Position numbers and translations under genes: made by a program
Notes under the pieces: generated by a model
Told to the model about the DNA's origin: nothing
Seen by the model: the letters and a program-made list of their open reading frames with translations, nothing else
Database searches by the model: none
In this document: positions 44,869 through 52,907 of the stretch, one piece after another
Numbering within the stretch: the stretch's first letter is position 1
Layout of the letters: each line of letters begins with the position of its first letter
DNA from: JBFJKD01 sp038106145
Lineage (GTDB): Bacteria > Pseudomonadota > Gammaproteobacteria > Pseudomonadales > Porticoccaceae
DNA: 64,000 bases
Assembly (NCBI GenBank): GCA_038106145.1
Contig: JAYODD010000006.1
Span: 1-64,000 of the forward strand
Reading direction: 5' to 3'

Positions 44869-44895
44869 GACGCAGGGTCGCGTGAAAAAGTTACG
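44869..44895 (-). promoter_or_regulatory. ECF-type promoter of the sigma operon
   Basis: Minus strand CGTAAC (44890-44895), 17-bp spacer, CGTC (44869-44872). The same layout with TGTAAC and CGTC occurs before the divergent gene at 45509. The -35 overlaps the stop codon of the lipoprotein gene. Confidence 0.6.
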
Positions 44896-45265
44896 GAATA
44901 TACAAAATATTATTGCGCCCGCCGTAGTCATCCGCTGCAATCGGCCGCAGGTTATCCGTACGGTACTCCTGGCCATCAACCAGATAGACATAATGAAAAC
45001 GTTTGCCGCGCTCCGGCATAACCATCAGCAAACGCCAATTACCCGCGCTATCCGGCCCGGTAAGCGCCAGACCCGGCGGTGCCCAGCCATTGAAATCCCC
45101 CAACAACGCCACACTCCGAGCCTGGGGCGCCTGCAATTCAAACTGCACCTGCCGCTCTCCACTCGCTGCCATTGGCGTGCGTTTAGATACGCAGCCGCTG
45201 GCAACTATAAGGCATACCAGCGCTATTATTTTGCTGGCGATAACCGCGGGTCTGCGTGGAATCAT
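44891..45265 (-). CDS. Lipoprotein with AMPK/CBM48-type glycan-binding domain
   Basis: 124 residues from ATG 45263-45265; two further in-frame ATG codons lie upstream at 45295 and 45301 but give an overlong signal. The lipobox is LIVASGC with Cys25. The mature part (VQFELQAPQARSVALLGDFNGWAPPGLALTGPDSAGNWRLLMVMPERGKRFHYVYLVDGQEYRTDN) is a single early-set domain of the same type as the C-terminus of the anti-sigma-like protein and shares GDFNGW with it. Residue 2 of the mature protein is Val, which does not suggest inner-membrane retention. It lies just upstream of the sigma operon, same strand. Confidence 0.75.
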   Translation of the reverse strand: MIPRRPAVIASKIIALVCLIVASGCVSKRTPMAASGERQVQFELQAPQARSVALLGDFNGWAPPGLALTGPDSAGNWRLLMVMPERGKRFHYVYLVDGQEYRTDNLRPIAADDYGGRNNILYIP

Positions 45266-45448
45266 AGGTAGTTGTTCATGGCCCTTGCTCGTCATCGACA
45301 TAGCCGCAACCCGCCAGGCTCCGCCCAGGCGGCAGACCCCAGCGATATCGACAGTGAATTTGCCCCGCGATTATACCCCGTCAATATTTTCATTCACCCC
45401 ACCGAAGCGCGAAAATTGCGAGGGGTGACAGGAAATATTCGCAAATTG

Positions 45449-45475
45449 TGTAACCAAAATCGCTATACCCCCGTC
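45449..45475 (+). promoter_or_regulatory. ECF-type promoter of the Ala/Ser/Thr-rich exported protein
   Basis: TGTAAC (45449-45454), 17-bp spacer, CGTC (45472-45475), 33 bp before the ATG at 45509. It has the same spacing and -10 as the motif before the sigma gene, so both may be read by this ECF factor. Confidence 0.6.
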
Positions 45476-45508
45476 ACACAGCAGGAACATAAAACCTGGA
45501 GAACTATC

Positions 45509-46483
45509 ATGCAACATCAATTCAATAAATTATTACTGGCCACAGTTATCAGCGCATCCGTCGTCACCTCCGCGTACGGCGCCACCGATGGCAACGCTGC
45601 GGTTGCACTTGACCAGCGCGCCCAGGCAAGCGCCGACGCCGCACAGGCACTACAGGACTCGCCTGATGTGCCACTGACAACCGAGCAAACCCTGGATACT
45701 GCTGCCGACGCGCGGGATCAGGCCACACAACATATCAGTGCTGCCACCCAGACAGCAGGAACTTTACAACAAGCGTTAACCACCGATCTGGATGGGGCAG
45801 ATGCACAACTCTCTGCCACGGCGAATGGCGCCCTGGCTGCGGCGAGCGAACTTTCCGGTGCAGGCGGTAGCGTACAGGAACAAATACAGGGCGACGCCAA
45901 TCATACTGCCGATGCAGTAATCTCAGACTTACGCAGCGCACAAATGACGAATGCTGACGGCACTAGCTCGGCGCGCGCCGGGATTGCCGGCGGCAGCTCA
46001 GTGGCAGGAAAGCTATTGCAAATGGGCCAAACCGCGACCGCAAGCCTGTCTAACCAAACCAGCGCCACCATGCAGGACGAAGTGCGAGGTGCAGACACCG
46101 TCGCCAGTGGAGCCGCTGGCCTATCTCAATCTGTACTGGGCCAGGTGGAATCATCGGAAACCGCCCCGGAGCTCGCGAGTGGACAGGCATTGCCTGAGTT
46201 GCCTGTCGACGATGCCCTGCCAGCAGCACCGGATACCTCACTGCCAACTCCAGAAGTGGCTGTGAATAGTCGCGCACAGGCAGACGTTTCCGCTGGTGCG
46301 GGCCTCACCGCGGATGCTCAACGTGTCAACCTCAACACCCAGCAACGGATGCAAACGGATGTCGGTTTCAGCAGCGCTGGCAGAGGTAACGCCACCACCA
46401 CACTGGGCTCCTCTATCGGTGGCAGTGTGGGCGGCATAACATCCGGGACGAGTGTCCTCGGCACCGGTTCGCTGCTACGCTAA
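45509..46483 (+). CDS. Exported Ala/Ser/Thr-rich low-complexity protein
   Basis: 324 residues from ATG 45509 (GGAG 7 bp upstream); the frame continues upstream but without signal or site. Signal peptide MQHQFNKLLLATVISASVVTSAYGA. The mature part is acidic and rich in Ala, Ser, Thr, Gln and Gly, with loosely repeated heptad-like runs (ALDQRAQASADAAQALQDS, QHISAATQTAGTLQQAL) and a Gly/Ser-rich end (SSIGGSVGGITSGTSVLGTGSLLR). No Cys and few aromatics. It looks like an extended surface or periplasmic structural protein. It is divergent from the lipoprotein and preceded by an ECF-type promoter. Confidence 0.7.
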   Translation: MQHQFNKLLLATVISASVVTSAYGATDGNAAVALDQRAQASADAAQALQDSPDVPLTTEQTLDTAADARDQATQHISAATQTAGTLQQALTTDLDGADAQLSATANGALAAASELSGAGGSVQEQIQGDANHTADAVISDLRSAQMTNADGTSSARAGIAGGSSVAGKLLQMGQTATASLSNQTSATMQDEVRGADTVASGAAGLSQSVLGQVESSETAPELASGQALPELPVDDALPAAPDTSLPTPEVAVNSRAQADVSAGAGLTADAQRVNLNTQQRMQTDVGFSSAGRGNATTTLGSSIGGSVGGITSGTSVLGTGSLLR

Positions 46484-46500
46484 TTTTTACGATGGCACAA

Positions 46501-46528
46501 CGGGCAGCTCAGGCTGCCCGTTTTTTTT
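46501..46528 (+). terminator. Terminator of the Ala/Ser/Thr-rich gene
   Basis: CGGGCAGC-TCAG-GCTGCCCG, an 8-bp perfect stem, followed by eight T, 17 bp after the stop at 46483. Confidence 0.92.
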
Positions 46529-46603
46529 AAAAGCATCACTGCCACGAAATTACCCGTTCCCGCCGACGCGTTGTGGCATAAGCTCCGCATCAAAAATTTG
46601 TAA

Positions 46604-48244
46604 TTATTGTTGCTCCCGTTTCGCCGCTTCCCGCAGCCGCAGCTCACGGCGCTGGATTTTTCCGGTGGTGGTCATGGGCAGACTGGTCACAAATTCAAAC
46701 TCCCGCGGATATTCGTGTTTGGCAAGGCGTTCCCTCACCATCTGGCGAATATCATTTTCGAGCTCCTCACTGGCTGTGTAACCTTCAGCCAGAATAATAA
46801 AGGCTTTAATACTTTCAGTGCGCACCGGATCGGGCACACCAATCGCCGCCGACATGGCCACCGCCTTGTGGCGCGACAGGGCGTCTTCAATCTCGCCGGG
46901 GCCAATACGATAACCCGAGCTGGTGATCACATCGTCGGAGCGGCCCTTAAACCAGAAATAGCCGTCCTCATCCATAACGCCGTTATCGCCCATCAACAGC
47001 CAGTCGCCAATATATTTTTCGCGGGTGGCTTCGGGGTTATTCCAGTATTCGAGCAACATCACCGGATCGCCCTTGCGAATGCCGATCTGACCCTCCGTAC
47101 CGGGTGGCAACAATTCACCACTGTGTTCGTCAATAATCGCCGCCACGTGTCCCGGAATAGCCTTGCCCAATGAGCCAGCTTTCGCGGGCAACACCTCGGC
47201 GCAATTACCCAGTACAAGATTGCACTCGGTTTGGCCGTAAGCCTCGTTGATACGCACCCCCAGGGACGCATTAGCCCATTCAAACAACGCTGCGCCAACT
47301 GCTTCACCGCCGCTGAATACTGAGCGCAACTGTACGTCGTAGCGCTGCATCGCATCGGGCACCTGGCGCATCATTTTTAACATGGTCGGGGTTAGCAACG
47401 CGTTGCGCACCCGATGCTTGGCCAGCATATGGTAGGCCTGTTCCGGATCAAATCCGGGCGCGCGAAATGCCAGTATGGGCACTCCGTAAAACCAGGAAGG
47501 AGTGAGAATGTCCATCAACCCTGCCACCCAGGCCCAGTCCGCCGGTGACCAGTTCAAATCGCCCGGTTGGGGGAAAAAATCATTGCAGTATTCAATGCCT
47601 GGCAGGGTGCCAAGCAGGCAGCGATGAGCGTGCAGAGCGCCCTTGGGATTGCCGGTGGTGCCCGACGTGTAGCAAATAAATGCCGGATCTTCGGCGCGGC
47701 TGTTAACCGTACTGAACTGATCGGAGCCCTTTTCCAGTATCGTCCAGAAATCTTCACCTCTGCCTTGCGCACCATCGGTCAACAACACTTTTTCCAGCTG
47801 CGGCGCCCGCTCCCAGACTTCCTCCACCTTGGCAAAATTGGCCTGGTCGGTGATCAATATTTTGGCGCCGCTATCGTTCAGGCGATATTCAATGGCATCG
47901 GCGCCAAACAGGACCGATGTCGGACAGGAGATCAGCCCGGCTTTCCAGCAGGCAATATGCGCTATCGCGGTTTCCGGGGCCTGCCCCAGCAGCAATGTCA
48001 CCCGATCACCGGGTTTGCCGCCCATCCCAACCAGGGCGTTGGCGAACTGATTGGCGTATTGCTGAATTTTGCGAAAGGTGTATTCCCGCACTTCGCCTGT
48101 TAGGGTTTCGTAAATGAGCGCCACCCGCGCTGGATCGGTGGCGTGTTTGTCCACGCAGTGGTGGGCCATGTTGAAATATTGCGGTACCTTCCAGTGAAAC
48201 CCGTTGTAGACATCTTCGTAGGTGTTACCCCTGCTGATCAGCAT
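46604..48244 (-). CDS. AMP-forming acyl-CoA synthetase (medium-chain/aryl type)
   Basis: 546 residues from ATG 48242-48244, with GGAG 5 bp upstream. Motifs: CYTSGTTGNPKGALHAHR (P-loop), INEAYGQTECNLVLGN, LLMGDNGVMDEDGYFWFKGRSDDVITSSGYRIGPGEIEDAL and LPMTTTGKIQRRELR with the catalytic Lys. The N-terminus and spacing resemble the ACSM/benzoate-CoA ligase branch rather than FadD. Substrate unknown. It is convergent with the Ala-rich gene and 65 bp downstream of the SDR gene, with which it may be co-transcribed. Confidence 0.9.
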   Translation of the reverse strand: MLISRGNTYEDVYNGFHWKVPQYFNMAHHCVDKHATDPARVALIYETLTGEVREYTFRKIQQYANQFANALVGMGGKPGDRVTLLLGQAPETAIAHIACWKAGLISCPTSVLFGADAIEYRLNDSGAKILITDQANFAKVEEVWERAPQLEKVLLTDGAQGRGEDFWTILEKGSDQFSTVNSRAEDPAFICYTSGTTGNPKGALHAHRCLLGTLPGIEYCNDFFPQPGDLNWSPADWAWVAGLMDILTPSWFYGVPILAFRAPGFDPEQAYHMLAKHRVRNALLTPTMLKMMRQVPDAMQRYDVQLRSVFSGGEAVGAALFEWANASLGVRINEAYGQTECNLVLGNCAEVLPAKAGSLGKAIPGHVAAIIDEHSGELLPPGTEGQIGIRKGDPVMLLEYWNNPEATREKYIGDWLLMGDNGVMDEDGYFWFKGRSDDVITSSGYRIGPGEIEDALSRHKAVAMSAAIGVPDPVRTESIKAFIILAEGYTASEELENDIRQMVRERLAKHEYPREFEFVTSLPMTTTGKIQRRELRLREAAKREQQ

Positions 48245-48309
48245 AAGCACTCCAATAATTTATGTTTATAAATCGTAAGGCGAACCCTGCAACGTTCTGT
48301 GGCGTAAAA

Positions 48310-49068
48310 CTACAATGCTGGCCATATCCCGCCGGATACCGGAATCGTGACGCCGGTGATAAAACTCGATTCTTCACTACTTAAAAACAGGGCCGCGTTA
48401 GCGATATCCAGCGGTTCGCCGAGACGTTGCAGCAGACAGGCGCGCTGTATTTTTTCAATCGCCGCTTCTCCCACCGCCGCCAGCGCCATGGTTTTAATCG
48501 CCCCCGGCGCAATACAGTTGACATTGATATGGGGCGCCAGTTCCAGGGCCAGACTACGGGTCAATGAAGTGACCGCCGCCTTGGCCGCAGAATAATCTGC
48601 GTGCCCCGAGGACCCCGCAAACTCGATGGAGGAAATATTGACAATTTTTCCGTATTGTCGCTCCAGCATGTGCGGACCAATTTTACGCACCAGATAGAAT
48701 ATGCCTTTGAGATTCATGTCGAAGGTGTCATCCCAGCGCTTTTCGTCGATATCTACTAGCGGACGATAACTCGCTTCGCGCAAACCGCCGACGATATTGA
48801 TCAGGATATCGATGTGGGCAAATTCATTTTTTGCCGACGCGAGCAACCCTTCAACCTCCTGCTCCACCAGCACGCTGGAGCGCAGCGCGTGCAGCTTCGC
48901 ATTTTTTGCCAACAACGGCGTAATCTCGGCGACGCCCTGTTGCAGGCGGCTGCCGGAGATATCCGTCACAATCAGCGAAGCGCCCTCCTCGGCAAACCGC
49001 TTGGCGACACCGAGACCCATCGGCCCCCCGGCACCGGTTACCAGCGCCACTTTATTCTTTAATCTCAT
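48310..49068 (-). CDS. Short-chain dehydrogenase/reductase
   Basis: 252 residues, classical SDR: cofactor site VTGAGGPMGLGVAKRFAEEG (TGxxxGxG), INIVGG (NNAG equivalent), catalytic Ser in NISSIEFAG and YSAAK (Tyr, Lys). The Gly-Pro-Met variant in the nucleotide loop is unusual but keeps spacing. It should oxidise or reduce a hydroxyl/keto group with NAD(P). A palindrome at 49113-49132 lies 45 bp upstream. Confidence 0.88.
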   Translation of the reverse strand: MRLKNKVALVTGAGGPMGLGVAKRFAEEGASLIVTDISGSRLQQGVAEITPLLAKNAKLHALRSSVLVEQEVEGLLASAKNEFAHIDILINIVGGLREASYRPLVDIDEKRWDDTFDMNLKGIFYLVRKIGPHMLERQYGKIVNISSIEFAGSSGHADYSAAKAAVTSLTRSLALELAPHINVNCIAPGAIKTMALAAVGEAAIEKIQRACLLQRLGEPLDIANAALFLSSEESSFITGVTIPVSGGIWPAL

Positions 49069-49112
49069 ATTGTCTTCATCCAGATCATTGCTTAATAACT
49101 ACCCGGATCATT

Positions 49113-49132
49113 ATGTTACCGACTAGTAACAT
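49113..49132. promoter_or_regulatory. Perfect palindrome, candidate operator of the SDR gene
   Basis: ATGTTAC-CGACTA-GTAACAT: 7-bp perfect arms and 6-bp spacer, 45 bp upstream of the SDR start. It has the same arm/spacer geometry as the palindrome at 17062-17081 but different arms. A TetR-family regulator is the most likely binder; none is encoded nearby. Confidence 0.45.
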
Positions 49133-49313
49133 TTGCAAGAAAGTCCGCAGACACCCGAAAAAAACCGCGCTCACCGCTGATTATCGTGTGCGCGATAATC
49201 CAACGAGGAAAAAAGTATCGGGAAACAACACCATTTGCAGAGTAAGAATCGGAGACAAACGCCTCCCATCAAGGCCGTGCTTACCCCAGGGCTGGCAACC
49301 GGGAAACGGGATG

Positions 49314-49535
49314 CTACGCCGTCAGTTTTTTATAGATAGCAAACAGCAGCAGAACCCATAGTGCAATACACAACCACAGGGTATACGCGGGTTTTACCCC
49401 CGCGGTGGGGTCCGCGTCGCCACCGGTGATACGGTGAATATTAGCGGCGCCGCAAGCGGGGCAGTTTCCCCGCGGAAAACGTTTACCCTGATAACTGCAC
49501 GCCAGACAACGGTATATTTTTATATGCCCTGTCAT
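49314..49535 (-). CDS. Small zinc-ribbon membrane protein
   Basis: 73 residues. Two CxxC pairs (YRCLACSYQGKRFPRGNCPACGA) form a rubredoxin-like zinc ribbon; a basic/acidic linker and one C-terminal helix (YTLWLCIALWVLLLFAIYKKL) anchor it in the membrane. Function unknown. It lies 105 bp downstream of recJ on the same strand. Confidence 0.7.
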   Translation of the reverse strand: MTGHIKIYRCLACSYQGKRFPRGNCPACGAANIHRITGGDADPTAGVKPAYTLWLCIALWVLLLFAIYKKLTA

Positions 49536-49640
49536 AGATAGTCCAGTGGCCTACGACGCTTCTGACTATTTAGATTCGCCGCAGCTCAAAAAGCCACCCT
49601 GCTGCTCTCGCCGTGGCGTTAATCCGTAAAAGATACGCTT

Positions 49641-51410
49641 TTATTCCGGCAGTAAATGTTCAACTATCACCTGCAACGATTCGGCACCGCGATAAAAATT
49701 AATATCGAGACGATACACCATTTTCACTCGCTCCGGTAACTGACCCGACCAGTCTTGATCCACCGCATTAAACGCGATTGCATCCAGGATTAGTGTCGAA
49801 GCCGAATCTGCTACGTTATCGCCGCGCTGCAACACCATTTTCAGATGTTTCTCGCCCACCACTTTGTGTTGCAGTACGCGAAACGTACCGTGAAAGCTCG
49901 GCTGCGGAAACTGCTGTCCCCAGGGTCCACCGTCGCGCAGCTGCCGGGCAACGTCGAGGCTGAAGTCACCCTCGGTTAACTCCCCGTCGGTAACCAGTTC
50001 CACCGCGAGATCTTCCGGCGCCAGTTGCCGGCGAGCCTGATCGTCAAATGCGCGTACAAAAACCTCATAATGAGTTCGCGGCAGGGACAGCCCCGCCGCC
50101 ATGGCATGCCCGCCAAATTTACTCACCAGACCGGGGTGTTTGCTGGCCACCGCCTCCAGAGCGTCGCGAATATGGAAACCGGATATGGAGCGAGCCGAGC
50201 CTTTTAACTCCCCGTCACCGGCATCGGCAAAGGCAATTACCGGGCGATGCAGTCGTTCTTTCACGCGGGAGGCTAACAACCCGACGACCCCCTGGTGCCA
50301 ACTGTCGTCATACAGACACAGCCCCCAGGGTAGCTGCTGATCAGACAGATCGAGTTCGGAGAGAATCGCCAACGCCTCCCGCTGCATGGTCGTTTCAATG
50401 GCGCGTCGATCCCGATTCAGTTCGTCGAGCTGTACCGCCAACGCGCGGGCCCGGTAAGGATCGTCGCTCAGCAGGCATTCGATACCGATCGCCATATCCT
50501 GCAGACGCCCGGCGGCGTTCAGGCGCGGACCCACCGCAAAACCCAAATCCGCTGCAACAATGCGTTCGCGCTCCCGCCCCGCCAACTCCAACAGAACGCC
50601 CACGCCGGGGCGCGCCAGCCCGGCGCGAATACGCTGCAGCCCCTGGTGCACCAGAATACGGTTGATTTTATCGAGCGGCACCATATCCGCCACCGTCCCC
50701 AGCGCCACCAAATCCAGCCATGTCGCCATACTGGGTTCGTCGATGCCGCGCTGCGCAAACCAGTTTTGTTCCCGCAGCGCCCCACGCAGGGCGCTGAGCA
50801 CATAAAAAATGACCCCAACGCCGGCCAGATTTTTGCCGGGAAATGCACACTCCGACTGGTTGGGATTCACTATGGCAGCCGCCGCAGGAATGTCGCGACC
50901 GGGTAAATGGTGGTCGGTAATCAACACGTTAATGCCCGCCTCCTGCGCGGCCGCTACCCCGGCGACGCTGGAAATTCCGTTGTCCACGGTGATAATTAAA
51001 TCGGGGCTGCGCCGGATCGCCAGGGTCACGATTTCCGGCGTCAATCCGTAGCCGTATGCAAAGCGGTTGGGCACCAGATAGTCCACACGCTCGCAACCCA
51101 TGGCCTTTAATGCCAGCACTGCAAGGGCCGTGCTGGTGGCGCCATCCGCGTCAAAATCGCCAACGATCAATATGGATTGATCCCGATGCAGGGCGGCAAC
51201 CAGCAGTTCAACCGCCGCGGAAACGCCGTGCAACAAATCTGGCGGGGGCAACCCCGCGAGGCCCAGGGCTAGCTGCTGCGAGTCGTGGACACCTCGAGCG
51301 CGATAAATTCGCTGCAGTAAAGGAGTGGTCTGGGTGGAAAAGGCGGGGGCCTGCGCGTTTTCGCTGGGGGTGACCTGGCGGACGCGTATGCTGGGATGGA
51401 ACTCTCCCAT
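49641..51410 (-). CDS. recJ: Single-stranded-DNA exonuclease RecJ
   Basis: 589 residues from ATG 51408-51410 (AGGGG 8 bp upstream). DHH family 5'-3' exonuclease: motif I ILIVGDFDADGATSTALAVLALKAMG, motif II VDNGISSVAGVAAAQEAGINVLITDHHLPG (DHH), WLDLVALGTVADMVPL, and the DHHA1 part GSARSISGFHIRDALEAVASKHPGLVSKFGGHAMAAGLSL. It acts in recombination, mismatch and base-excision repair. It follows thrC with a short gap. Confidence 0.96.
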   Translation of the reverse strand: MGEFHPSIRVRQVTPSENAQAPAFSTQTTPLLQRIYRARGVHDSQQLALGLAGLPPPDLLHGVSAAVELLVAALHRDQSILIVGDFDADGATSTALAVLALKAMGCERVDYLVPNRFAYGYGLTPEIVTLAIRRSPDLIITVDNGISSVAGVAAAQEAGINVLITDHHLPGRDIPAAAAIVNPNQSECAFPGKNLAGVGVIFYVLSALRGALREQNWFAQRGIDEPSMATWLDLVALGTVADMVPLDKINRILVHQGLQRIRAGLARPGVGVLLELAGRERERIVAADLGFAVGPRLNAAGRLQDMAIGIECLLSDDPYRARALAVQLDELNRDRRAIETTMQREALAILSELDLSDQQLPWGLCLYDDSWHQGVVGLLASRVKERLHRPVIAFADAGDGELKGSARSISGFHIRDALEAVASKHPGLVSKFGGHAMAAGLSLPRTHYEVFVRAFDDQARRQLAPEDLAVELVTDGELTEGDFSLDVARQLRDGGPWGQQFPQPSFHGTFRVLQHKVVGEKHLKMVLQRGDNVADSASTLILDAIAFNAVDQDWSGQLPERVKMVYRLDINFYRGAESLQVIVEHLLPE

Positions 51411-51421
51411 GCTGTGCACCC

Positions 51422-52819
51422 CTAAGCGGTAAGATGACTCGCGATAAAACCCTGAACCTGCGCAATTTCGTCGGGCAATACTTCGAATTGTTCGGCGCGG
51501 GTAAACAGGTCCGCCATATGGTGGGGCAAGGGCGGGTTTTGCGGGTAGCCCGCCTGCCGCACCGCCTCTGGAAATTTCGCTGGATGGGCGGTGGCGAGAC
51601 AGATCAGCGGCGTGTCATGATCGCGCCGGCAGTGACGACCGGCAGCCAGACCGATTGCCGTGTGCGGGTCGAGCAGATAGTCGCTGGTTTCGTACTCGGC
51701 GCGGATGGTGGCGACGGTTTGCTGATCGTCCAGTCGGTGGCTGGAAAATAGCGTCCGCGCCTGGGTTAACGCGCCGGTATCGAGGGGCGCGCTGCCATTG
51801 GCAAATTGCGCCATCAGGGCTTTGATGGCCGCCCCGTTGCGCCCATACAAATCAAACAGCAACCGTTCGAAGTTGCTGGAGATCATAATATCCATACTGG
51901 GCGACAAACTGTGAATAAGGGGCTTTTTACTGAGGTCATTGCCGCTGATACAACGGTGCAGGATGTCATTGGCGTTGGTGCCGATAATTAATTGCTGCAC
52001 CGGCAGGCCCATCTGGCTGGCCAGATAACCGGCGAAAATATCTCCAAAGTTACCCGTGGGGACCGCAAAGGACACCGGGCGGTGCGGCGCGCCTACTGCT
52101 AGCGCGGCCCAGAAATAATAGACGATCTGGGCCATGATCCGCGCCCAGTTAATGGAGTTGACGGCAACCAGCTGACGACCCGGGGGCAAAAAAGACTGGT
52201 CGGCAAAACTGGCCTTGACCATATTCTGGCAGTCGTCAAAGTTGCCCTGCAGGGCAATATTGTGCACATTGCCGTCGGCCACGGTGGTCATTTGTCGGCG
52301 TTGCACCTCCGACACCCGCTGGTGGGGATGCAAAATGAAAATATCGATATTTTCACAGCGGCGGCAACCTTCGATCGCCGCGGAACCGGTGTCACCGGAA
52401 GTTGCTCCCATCACCACTACTTTCTGACCACGCCGGGCCAGCAGGTAATCGAGCAGATGCCCGAGAAACTGCAATGCGAAATCCTTAAACGCCAGGGTCG
52501 GTCCGTGGAACAGTTCCAGAATCCACTCGTTGTGACCGCTTTGCACCAGGGGCGCTATCGCCCGATGGCGAAAAGTGCTGTAGCTGGCATCAATAATACG
52601 GTGCAGATCCCGATCTGGAATGGCTCCCGCCACGAAGGGGGACATCACGTTGAAGGCCAACTCCGTGTAGGGCAAACCGACCCAACTGGCAATTTCGTCG
52701 CTGTTGAAACGCGGCAAATGTTCCGGGACAAACAGACCGCCATCCGGCGCCATACCCGTCAGGACAACCTCTTCAAAGGACAATGCGGGAGCAGTACCGC
52801 GGGTGCTGATATATTTCAC
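51422..52819 (-). CDS. thrC: Threonine synthase ThrC
   Basis: 465 residues, PLP enzyme converting O-phosphohomoserine to threonine. KYISTRGTAPALSFEEVVLTGMAPDGGLFVPEHLP is the usual start; the PLP lysine is in HGPTLAFKDFALQFLG; GATSGDTGSAAIEG and SINWARIMAQIVYYF follow, and VPTGNFGDIFAGYLA is the phosphate loop. It is 88 bp after hom, in the xerD-dsbC-hom-thrC-recJ series. Confidence 0.97.
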   Translation of the reverse strand: MKYISTRGTAPALSFEEVVLTGMAPDGGLFVPEHLPRFNSDEIASWVGLPYTELAFNVMSPFVAGAIPDRDLHRIIDASYSTFRHRAIAPLVQSGHNEWILELFHGPTLAFKDFALQFLGHLLDYLLARRGQKVVVMGATSGDTGSAAIEGCRRCENIDIFILHPHQRVSEVQRRQMTTVADGNVHNIALQGNFDDCQNMVKASFADQSFLPPGRQLVAVNSINWARIMAQIVYYFWAALAVGAPHRPVSFAVPTGNFGDIFAGYLASQMGLPVQQLIIGTNANDILHRCISGNDLSKKPLIHSLSPSMDIMISSNFERLLFDLYGRNGAAIKALMAQFANGSAPLDTGALTQARTLFSSHRLDDQQTVATIRAEYETSDYLLDPHTAIGLAAGRHCRRDHDTPLICLATAHPAKFPEAVRQAGYPQNPPLPHHMADLFTRAEQFEVLPDEIAQVQGFIASHLTA

Positions 52820-52907
52820 TGTGAACTATTCTTCGTCAATAAAAGATCCCACCATAAAGATCTGGCGGGGCTGAGGCGCTATTTTAGCCGTAAACATCGG
52901 CAAAGTT

